The notes beneath the pieces are model-generated. The model searched no databases, was not told where the DNA came from, and saw nothing but the letters and a program-made list of their open reading frames with translations. From positions 2,959,954 to 3,023,953 of the forward strand of contig OZ345362.1 of NCBI GenBank assembly GCA_977006965.1: a DNA stretch of 64,000 bases, given 5' to 3'. The stretch comes from Phymatolithon calcareum (lineage: Eukaryota > Rhodophyta > Florideophyceae > Hapalidiales). Position 1 is the stretch's first letter, and every line of letters starts with the position of its first letter. This document shows positions 47,187 through 56,037 of this stretch, piece by piece. The translations under genes were made by a program, and so were the position numbers.

Positions 47187-48867
47187 ATATACTATCCGCT
47201 GGCTCGCATGGCTCCATCGTTCAAGTTTTAATGGAAAACGTATCAATAATATAACATGAAATATGAAAACGAAGGATATTGGGAGTTTCCGAGTGATCGG
47301 TCACTTCATGAATTGTATAAGATGAAATATGAGAGCGAAGTACACTGGGAGTTGCCGATTGATCAGTGACTGCAGTACTCTGTACTAAACCAAGGTACAG
47401 TATGCACATATGATAAGCAATATTGACTATAGAAGGTGCTCATATGTGTCCTATTCTATTTCCGGGTGGGGGGACTGGCGCCATTCGGAAAATTTAACCG
47501 AAAATAAGGATGAATGGGGGGACTGGCTCCACCTTTTTGGGCTCTGTGGAAGACCCTTCCAAATTTTATTGTTTTTTCAAGTGTAGTCATGGCGCCAGTC
47601 CCCCAAAAGATGTTTTTTACAAATAATTTGCGGAGCCAGTCCCCCACTCGGCGGCTGTCCCCCCTGTTAGTGACATTAATTTTAATTTACCTCGGCTCCT
47701 CCTCTGGCGCGAGAGCAATCGTATTTTATATTTGATTTTCGGCAGGTCGCGCAAAATGTGGTGCAAACGTTCCCGGCAACGCAGACTTACGCACTTGGTA
47801 CCGTTCAACGCGTCTTCAGTAGTTCTTTCGAACGGTACCGAGCGCGCAAGTCTGCGCGAAGGAGAAGTTGGTGCGCCAACCTCGCCCGTTTATCTAAAAG
47901 AAACTAAAAAATAGGGTTTTAAATTTATTGCAAAGAAATGGAACTCTTATTTTGGACTTCTAATTTTTTAATCCTATTTTGTAATTATTTCTGGACGCAT
48001 TTTCTGGGTTCTGGCGCACCATGTTCCCGTTAACGCACATTTTCACAGTTGATAACGATCTTCTTGTGACGATGAGACCTTTGTAGCGGTACCATATGCG
48101 TATGGCTGCGTTAAAGGGAACTTGATGCGCCAATATCGTCGCGCTCCTTGGAAAGAATTAGAAATTTTTTAACCTTTTCTATTCGCTTTAGTTTTGGTAT
48201 GAGTCTCAACGTAGAATCTTAATACCAATAGATTGGCTGAAAGCAGTCTAGGAGCACCAATGATATGTTTCCATAAGGATTCGGAGACGAAATGTAATTG
48301 GTGTTCATTTGTCAGTATCTGTTGTTATTGCTTGGAGGATGTGACAAGTGGAATCTTCATGCTTTTCATTGGCACTCGAAACACGGGCAAAACACGTGAC
48401 AGTAGTTGCAAGAAGATAGTCTATCCAATGAATCCTCGCCACTAATGTGTCATTGGTGGGGCACATGTATATATCCAATCAACGTAGAACATGAGTCGTG
48501 GAAGTTTCGGGGGACTGTAAACGTTCCAAATAAATTACGTAGCTCAAATGACGCAAGAAGTGCCGGTCATAAGGATCAAATTTGCATTGACCAATGGAAT
48601 TCTTGGAAATTAATTCTGTAGGTGGAGCTTTGAGCCAGTGCTGATACACCTCAACATGCACAGTAATACACTGTACCCATCACTTCGAGTAAGTATTTAA
48701 ATTCTTTGACGGAAACGAGGAAAACATGTAGTGAGATATTAGGAAGCATTTCGGACCAAGCAAATAAACTCAAAGTCTTAATTCTGCTCCAATTACGAAA
48801 AGGCGGAATTTGGATAGGGAATAGGGTTAGGAATACGATTGGGTTAGTGCATAGGGTTGGGTCATTT
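47187..48867 (+). mobile_element. Insertion in the NB-ARC relic: structured elements C and C2
   Basis: The insertion is flanked by CTTTTGAAAACACTTGGCGC... (47153-47186) and its near copy at 48868-48901 (34 bp, about 3 mismatches). Its left edge is a 5' stub of the structured element (copy C, GGCTCGCATGGCTCC at 47201-47215). Two diverged copies of a GAAGGATATTGGGAGTTTCC segment (47268, 47336) follow, then a second copy, C2, from about 47450. C2 has word sites at 47468-47482, 47516-47530 and, inverted, 47591-47604 and 47632-47645 (GGGGGACTGGCKCC), with stems at 47760-47880 and 48010-48145. The right edge carries GATAGGGAATAGGGTTAGG (48816-48834). Confidence 0.75.
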
Positions 48868-49060
48868 CTTTTGAAGAAACTTGGCGCTTCACCACTGGCC
48901 TGCCGAGATGGATGGGTAGTTCATTGATTAGAGCATGTTGACGACGCAAATGCCGAAATCTGATGACAGAGTCGAACTCTCCTGACAATTTTACGTCGGA
49001 CAGCGGCGCGATCAGCGGCGCGAAGTTACAATTGATGTCTCAATTGTGCTACTCTTTACA
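48868..49060 (+). pseudogene. NB-ARC relic, part after the insertion
   Basis: After the second copy of the flanking repeat the frame resumes as EETWRFTTGLPRWMGSSLIR (48876-48935), then a stop. It repeats the last words of the 5' part (ENTWRFTIGL), which is how the duplicated target was recognised. Farther on the match is lost. Confidence 0.55.
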
Positions 49061-51554
49061 GGTGTAATGCATGGCGGTAATCGTGTCATTTCTATATATA
49101 TGTGGCCGGGACAGCTGGAATCACCCATTTTGCCCTTTTTCAGAACCGTTCAAGCTGTCCCCATTCACACGGGATAGATGGGAACCACTGGTTCCGCACT
49201 CCAACCGACTTCCCTGGCCTTTGGCGCAGCCCGTCGCCGTCCCGCGTGGTGCAGCCGTGAAGCGCGGATGCCGCAACGTCACCTCTACGGCACTGCGCAA
49301 CTTCCTTCTCGACCGCGCCGCAGCCGAGAAACAAGGATGCCGCAGCGTAATATTTGTGACGCTTCGCGTCGGCCGCGCCGCAGCCGATTTTGAGCAGAAG
49401 TCCAGCTGTGCTATCTTTCCACCGCATTCAAGACGATCCATTTAAGCAATTGTACTAGTTGAGCTTCGTCCGGCACTGCCGCATCGCGCAGAGTTGCTCC
49501 TGGCGCGGAAGTCCACGTGCACCGCTGGAAGATTTCGAACAAGAGACATGTGATTTAGTTCGCCAACTTTATATGGACCTGTCTTCATTCGGAATGTCTA
49601 AAAATATATGCACAGCGGCCTAAAATATTAGCGCACGCTGCCCACATATTCGAGCATTCCGATTGTGCACAGGACTATATTTGCAACGATGGAACGATTA
49701 ATTTTATGTATCTGAGGATTCGAGAGACCCGAGAAACTAACGAGCTTTCCACCAATAACAAGCACAGAATCTGTTAAGAATGCTCAAGCACAAAAGCTCG
49801 TACTTGCGACTCTAAGAGAGATGCTGGAAGAAGGACTCAGAGCAGTCATATGTTCTCTTGTGAACAACGACAAAGAATAAAACGTCATATCGACGAACCC
49901 TCATACTAGGAAACCGTGATAGGCCGAGGACGAAAATGAAATATTTGCAGAAGGACGTTCGAGGTCACGGTTGTACTCGAAAAGTATAATGCCCAAAAAT
50001 GATTCCGTAGTGCTGTGCCGCTGGGAATCATTCAATTTCGAGATACTGGAACAAGGCTGCAGTGAAGCAGTAAGTTTTATTCTCAATCACGGAGAAAAAC
50101 AAAGGAATGTCGAGAATTCCAATTGGGAAATCTAGCTGGGCCGAAAAAAATGTAGCATTTCCAACAGGAAGTTCGATCAGTTATTGAATTTGATCAGGCA
50201 TGGTGGAGAGTGTGAGGAAGGCGGTAAAGTTGCAGTATGTTGAAATAGAGGGCATAGAACGGGTGGAGTGGTTTAGGGTGAAATTGGGGGAGGGATTGGG
50301 GAAAAATAAAAAGTTGAAAAAACTGGCGGATGGAGGGAATGGGAGTCGTGACTCCCGGGGGCTCTGCCCTCTTTCCCCCCGCTGGGGGCTCGCCCCCAGA
50401 CCCCGGCCAGGTTTTTTAATCGTCAGGATAGCAGGGCGCTGTGCGCGTGCGGTCCGGTGTGTTTAAGCAAGAGTGGTATTTCCTAAGATGTAATCCCTAT
50501 TCCCTATTCCAGCGTGGGCCTAAAGGCTATTCCTTTTCTTTCTCTCTTTTTCTTCTCCCCTCTCTTCCCTCTTTCTTTTCTACCTCCTTCTTTTCCTCCC
50601 TGCCGTCTCGGTTCCCCATTCTTTGTGTAAACAGAAATTAGGTAATAGAGATTAGGGAAGTGTAAGCCGTCCCAAGCGCATAGATCTGTAAGGGGTACTG
50701 ACTGGTGTAAGCACGGAAGCACCTGTGATGATGTAAGCAAAGCTGTCAGTAAGCACTGCCGATGGTGTAAGCGTGACTGGGCCACTTGTCCCGCGGTGGT
50801 CTTCGTCGAAGACGGCCGTGAACATGGAGATTGTATGAACAGTTTAGAGTTAGTTTGGAGAATGTTGTGACGGGGTGAGATTGCCACGTGTGCGTACGAG
50901 AGACTTGTCCAAGAATAGAAACTAGAGGAATGACACGTGTGTGACTGTCATGACGTGATACGTGTAAAATGCGTATGTTGGATGTGATGGGCGACGGTTT
51001 GCGACGTGTGGAGGACGATTTAGAGTTCGCGGCCGACTTGAGACGTGGCGGAAATCATTTTGGTTTGCCGGACGGGTTGATCTACGTATATACTTGTTGC
51101 GGGTGGCTCGACTGGCCTCCATTGTAGATTTTAATTGCATCTATACAATGAGAATGGGTCGTACTAAAGGTTTCGGGAATAGGAGGAGTTCTGACCAAAA
51201 AGGACAAGAACAATATACTCCACGATTCTGTACCATGTTTCATGCTCGGACGAAAAAGGTGTGGTGTTGAAGGCGTGTGCAAGTGGATGGGACTGTTGGC
51301 GCATCGGCGGCGTGTATTGCTCGAGTTTTGGTTGTGGAAAAATTAAAAACGAAGGACACTGGTGATTCCCGAGTGATCCCTCACCTCAGTACTAATCCAG
51401 CCTGTCGAACCTTATCTTGCAAGCTCGGAATGGGTTTGCGAGCATGTTTCTGAAGTATGGTCCTTCGTGGTGATGATGGTGGGACGGACGGTATATATTG
51501 GACGATTGGGGATTGGAAGAGGTCCACTTTGCTGATGGCAATTCCCCATTCCCT
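49061..51554. other. No gene recognised; GC-rich hairpin and CCCTATT motifs
   Basis: A 124-codon plus frame at 49071-49445 in a GC-rich patch has no recognised domain. At about 50355-50410, CCCGGGGGCTCTGCCC and GCTGGGGGCTCGCCCCC form GC-rich hairpins of a kind common in mobile DNA. CCCTATTCCCTATTCC at 50501-50516 and ATTCCCCATTCCCTATA at 51542-51558 are C-rich versions of the terminal heptamer. AACGAAGGACACTGG at 51348 repeats a word found inside the 47 kb insertion. Confidence 0.5.
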
Positions 51555-52937
51555 ATATAGTTTCCGCTGGCTCACCTGGCTCCATCGTTCAAATTTTAAT
51601 TGAAATAAAGGTGGAGTGGCTCAGCTGGCTCCACAATTTGGGCCTTGTGAGAGACCCTTCGAAAATGACTTCATTTTCGCATGTAGATGTCGGCGCCAGG
51701 TGAGCCAAAGTTGAAATTTTCATATTTTTCGTCGAGCCAGGTGAGCCACCTGCCATTTTTGCTTCTGTGCGATACCCTCTTAATTGACCTAGTTTATGGG
51801 TTTTTCAGATTTGCAGGTTATCATTAAATTCCACTTGCATCCAAGTCTCCCAGCACTCGAGCCTACTTTTTAGATAATTTTTCGCCGGTCGGCCCCAGGT
51901 GGCGCTTTTTTTCCCTTCCGCGCACACTTACGCGCCTGGTACAGTTCGAAAGCTCTCTCTGCGAGCTTTCTAACGGTACCAAGCGCGAAAGTGTGCGCGA
52001 ACGGGAACATGGTGCGCTAGACCACCGGGATTGTGCTCAAATATTATTACAAAACAGGATTCTAAGTTTATGATTAATTAAGAGCAGTAAAAATTAAACT
52101 CCAATTTGTTGCGCCTAAATCTGAAATCTTATTATATATATATTTTTGGGCACAATGCCCGACTTCTGGCGCACCACCTTCCGGTTAACGCACAATTACG
52201 CGCTTGGTACCGATCTCTTTGACTCCGTGAGCACATTGCAGGGGTACCAGGTGCGTAACTGTGCGCGAACGGGAAGTTAGTGTGCTGGAATCCATGCGGC
52301 ATAGGGAATGACCTTAGAGAGGTAACGCGCATGGCCAATGAGATAAGGCTTTCTGCTGTGGTCACTAACCATAATTTGTTTCTAGGGATGCTAGCCAATT
52401 AGGAGAAAGTGCCATGAATATTACCAATTACAATTACCATCATGGAATCGGCGGCTCGTGGTTGAATTACAACGATGGTGTAGTGGGAAAAAATAATGTG
52501 CTCTATTGGCCATTTCGTGTGCCTCGCGTATTGGAACGTAATCACGGGTCTGTACTGTCAAACAATAAAAATATCATGTGCAATGTCGAAATTGCGTATG
52601 GTTAGAGATCATAAGAGATCCGGTCTCAAATTAGGGCCTTTCTTTTGGCTATTGGTGAGTGCCCGGGATGCGTCGGTGGCTGACTGCATTTGAATGTAAC
52701 TGTATGAGCGGAGAGTATGGTGCTTCCATATGGAATATACGTTATTGTTGTACAATATTCTGTAATCAAAATGCTGGACTCGGGATGCAGTCCTCGTCAC
52801 TTGAGCTCGTTACGTAATATGGTGACAATTTATTGGTGGAAACTACTGTCTGACAATGCACAATGTTCATGATTGCGTGATTGATCCTGGCACCTTCTCC
52901 ATTGAGATGTGGAAGTTTGTTGGATTGCATTTAACTC
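51555..52937 (+). mobile_element. Structured element, copy D
   Basis: The copy starts CTATATAGTTTCCGC. Word sites are GGCTCACCTGGCTCC (51569-51583), GGCTCAGCTGGCTCC (51618-51632), GGCGCCAGGTGAGCC (51692-51706) and GAGCCAGGTGAGCC (51734-51747). Stem I is at about 51912-52007 and stem II at 52167-52288; both stems are built from GCGCACANTTACGCGCNTGG-like arms that meet at GGTACC. Then come the CGCGCATGGCCAATGAG block and a 3' part of about 500 bp. Stem III is mostly lost here. Copy E follows directly head to tail. No coding frame is conserved between D and E. Confidence 0.88.
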
Positions 52938-54300
52938 TTATATAGTTTCCGCTGGCTCAACAGGCTCCGTCATTCAAATTTTAATTGAAAAATAGATCGA
53001 CTGGCTCAACAGGCTCCACAATTCTTGCCTTCTGGGAGACCCCTCAAAAATAACCTCATTTTCGCAGGGTGCCGCCGGCGCCTGTTGAGCCAAAGTTGAA
53101 ATTTATATATTTTTTGCGGAGCCTGTTGAGCCACCTGCGTTTTTTGCCCTTCTGAGATACCCATCTCACAGCACGTTCCCTATGGGTTTTTGCATTTTGC
53201 TGTTTATCATTAAATTCCACTTTCATCCAAGTCTCCAGTAACTTGAGTCTATTTTTTCAATATTTTTTTCATGGCGCGTAAAATTGGCGCAAAAGTTCCC
53301 GGTCACGCACACTCACATGCTTGGTACCATTCGGCGCGTCTCGATGCGTGCTTTCGAATGAAACCAAGCGCGCAAGTGTGCGCGGGCGGGAACATGGTGC
53401 GCTAGAACCAAGGATATGTTCCCAAAAATTATCGGAAAAAAAATGATTTCTAATTTATGATACAATACTTGCTTTGATATCCTATTTCGTAAATATATTT
53501 AAGCACATTCTCTTGGTTCTGGTGCACCATCTTGCCGCTCGCGAAAAGTTACGCGCGTTGCACCGAGCTCTTTGTCTCGATGATAGCTCTCGAACGGTAT
53601 GAAGCGCGTATCTCTGCGCGAACGACAAGATAGTGCCTCGAATACTGGACTGACCTTAGAGAGGTATCGCGCATGGCCAATAAGATAGGGCTTTCGGGTG
53701 TGGTCACCAATCATAATTTGTTGCAATGAATGGTAGCCAATTACGAGAAAGTGGCGTGAAATATTACCAATTACAATTACCATCATGGAATTGACGGCTC
53801 GTGGTTGCGATACAGCGAAAATGCACTGCGGGAATACAGCGTAATTCTGGCCCAAAGAAACGAAATAAATTTTGGGCCATAGTGCTGCCGTGCTGTTTCA
53901 GTGTGTAGTGGAAAAAAGAATGTGCTCTATTGGCTACTTTGGTGTGCCTTGCATATTGGAAAATATTGACGGGGCTGCACTGTCAATCAATGAAAATGTA
54001 TTTTGCAATGTCAAGCGTATGGTTTTGTATGATAAGAAATCCGGGTGCCAAAACAGGGACATTCTATTGGCTACGGGTTAGTTCCCGGGATGCGTCGGCG
54101 GGTAACTGCATTTGATTTTAACTGTATGAGCCGGATATCGTGTAATGGAAATGCTGGATACGTGGAAGAGGCTGTAATGACGCGAGGTCGTTTCGTAATA
54201 TGGAGATAATCTATTGGTCGAGAGTATTTGCTAGCAATGAACAATGGTGATGATTGCATGATTGATCCCGAACCCTTCTCCTTCGGGATGTGAGAGTTGC
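52938..54300 (+). mobile_element. Structured element, copy E
   Basis: Word sites GGCTCAACAGGCTCC (52954-52968 and 53003-53017, identical), GGCGCCTGTTGAGCC (53077-53091) and GGAGCCTGTTGAGCC (53118-53132) agree perfectly in their core. Stem I is at about 53280-53400, stem II at 53520-53640 and stem III at 53824-53902. The 3' part matches copy D (CGGGATGCGTCGGCGGGTAA near 54077 against CGGGATGCGTCGGTGGCTGA near 52669). Its end is near AATAGGGAATAG at 54330-54341. Confidence 0.88.
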
Positions 54301-54573
54301 TGTTCGCTCTTCCACTGTGAACAATGAAAATAGGGAATAGAAATTTGTTGGTGGTGTTAGGGAATTCGTAGTGCTGTTGAGAATAAGAATGGCTGCTCAG
54401 GTCCAGAAGAGGTTGATGGTTAGCAGAGGGTAAGGTGAAAGATAATGAACAAATTTTCGGGCATGGGAATAGGGGAATAGGGAAATATATGTAAAATAGA
54501 TCATATATGTAGGCAGCGCACAGTATCCGGCGAGGTCTGCAGAGCACACGTGACGGAACGCGAAGTCAGTACT
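54301..54573. promoter_or_regulatory. Gap before the recombinase/helicase gene
   Basis: This stretch between copy E and the gene start holds two telomere-like tracts, AAAATAGGGAATAGAAA (54327-54343) and GGGAATAGGGGAATAGGG (54464-54481), but no clear TATA or other promoter element. The gene promoter should lie here or in copy E; position is the only evidence. Confidence 0.3.
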
Positions 54574-56037
54574 ATGCTTGCCGAAGACGTTACTTTGCTC
54601 TCCACTCACGACATTCGACCATGTCCAGAGACGGCGTCATTTATTTGTGCGAAAGAAGAGTGCCGGGTGGAGGTTCCGGCGATCCGCAAGGCATTCGTTC
54701 AGCATTTGAGGAGAAATGGACATTTTGCTGGTCACGGGGAAGCTGTGGGTCTCTGGCGTGCCGCGGATCGGTGTGCTGAGTCGTTCCCTAAGAACCACTC
54801 ACTACGAGAAAAGTATCGATTTGGAGGTGCACGGCACGGACGACTTCCGCCGATCGATGGTCTTGTTGTCGTGCAAGGCAAGTGCTGTCCTAAATGCGAC
54901 ATTTTGTTTGAAGGGGACAGCACTTTGCGTCGTCACAGCACTATGGTGCACAAGACAAGCATTTCAAGAAAGACTGTGCGATTTCTGAGAACGTTGTTGT
55001 GCCAAAGTTTGTCTCGCGAGAATTCTTCTAAAAAGCTCTTCCTGATCGAAGATGTGGAGGCAAGCAACGATCGCAGCCGAGATGGTGATCCTGATATTAC
55101 CGCTGCGGTTGCCAGATACGACCCTGCAGAAGTATCGCCGACGTATATTCGGGCGGCAAGTGATCGCGAAAAGAGCGGCTTCGTCAGCCTCGCCAAGTGC
55201 CAAGAGCGCCTTGACTCTGTCGGCCTCTCTCTTGGCGATGCATGGCGTCTCATTCGGCTAGGGGAAGCCGGTCGCGAGTCTGCTCTTGCGTCATCGCAAA
55301 CGGTTAAGCAGCTGTTTGTCGATGCGCGAGAGCTGTTCCGCGGGGTGGACAGTTTTCGGTCCACCTTGGTAGATATTAGCCCAGGCGGAACACTGGAGAA
55401 GAAGAAGCCGTTTCAGTTCCTTAACGACGACCAACGTGGGGATCGATCACTCGACCGGTATGTTCGGAGCGCGCGTATGCTCGTTGTCATGGCTCTTCGA
55501 GTTCATCGAGACAGGCAGAAGTATGCCGGGATTTCGATGAGCCCTGCTCTTGTGGGCGCACTCAATGACCTTTCAAGTGACAATGGCACTGACGAGGAGA
55601 CTGTGTGCATGAAGGTGCACCGGGTGCTGTGCAGAATTTTCTTCGAGAGGAGCAGCGTCTCCGGAGGGTCTTTCAGGCTCTTCTCTTTCGCCGTGGCCGC
55701 CTGTATGTGCGTTGGCGGTGAGACGATGGACCGCCTGCACTTCAAGCAAGGACGTCAAGTTGCTCCGGAAGTGACGGGCATTCTATACGCGGCGTCGTGC
55801 TGTGCTCTTCTGGAGATGCGAAAGTACAGTGACGAAGAGAGGCGTGTAGAGGTGGAAGCGGAGATGCAATCGGCGATGTGCACTGGGGCAAAAGTCGGAT
55901 TGTCCGTCTTCGTGGACATGCGGTCGATCTGCACCTCTGTTCGAGCAGAGGAGACGCCAGAGAATATGTTCGACAAATGTGGAGTTCATAGTCGGTGCGG
56001 GTTTAGGGAGGAATCGAGGTTTCGGCCGACGATGTGA
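54574..56037 (+). CDS. Zinc-finger N-terminal part of the recombinase/helicase gene
   Basis: The frame is open back to 54550, but the first ATG is at 54574, giving 487 residues to TGA at 56035-56037. Two finger-like Cys/His sets are visible: CAKEECR...HLRRNGH at about residues 24-50 and CCPKCDILFEG...RRHSTMVH at about 108-130. Both look like C2H2-type DNA-binding units, as in the front of fungal subtelomeric helicase proteins. The middle is helical and unassigned. The last codons overlap the start of the helicase frame, one base back, so the two frames were probably one protein joined by a -1 step, or are separated by a single indel. Copy E lies upstream in the same orientation. Confidence 0.8.
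   Translation: MLAEDVTLLSTHDIRPCPETASFICAKEECRVEVPAIRKAFVQHLRRNGHFAGHGEAVGLWRAADRCAESFPKNHSLREKYRFGGARHGRLPPIDGLVVVQGKCCPKCDILFEGDSTLRRHSTMVHKTSISRKTVRFLRTLLCQSLSRENSSKKLFLIEDVEASNDRSRDGDPDITAAVARYDPAEVSPTYIRAASDREKSGFVSLAKCQERLDSVGLSLGDAWRLIRLGEAGRESALASSQTVKQLFVDARELFRGVDSFRSTLVDISPGGTLEKKKPFQFLNDDQRGDRSLDRYVRSARMLVVMALRVHRDRQKYAGISMSPALVGALNDLSSDNGTDEETVCMKVHRVLCRIFFERSSVSGGSFRLFSFAVAACMCVGGETMDRLHFKQGRQVAPEVTGILYAASCCALLEMRKYSDEERRVEVEAEMQSAMCTGAKVGLSVFVDMRSICTSVRAEETPENMFDKCGVHSRCGFREESRFRPTM

Noticed and set aside
49071-49445. 124-codon frame as a gene
   Set aside because: Frames are open on both strands over the same GC-rich stretch and none has a recognisable domain.
50341-50415. GC-rich hairpin as a bacterial-type terminator
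   Set aside because: A T-run follows, but no bacterial-type gene precedes it; such GC-rich palindromes are common in mobile and organelle DNA.
51569-51747. Four-site module as a CRISPR or iteron origin
   Set aside because: Two direct and two inverted sites with a copy-specific core do not fit spacer arrays or plasmid iterons; no replication protein lies beside it.
54574-56037. Short spliceosomal intron joining the two helicase-gene frames
   Set aside because: The GT...AG pairs that would restore the frame are only about 12-28 bases apart, too short to be believable.
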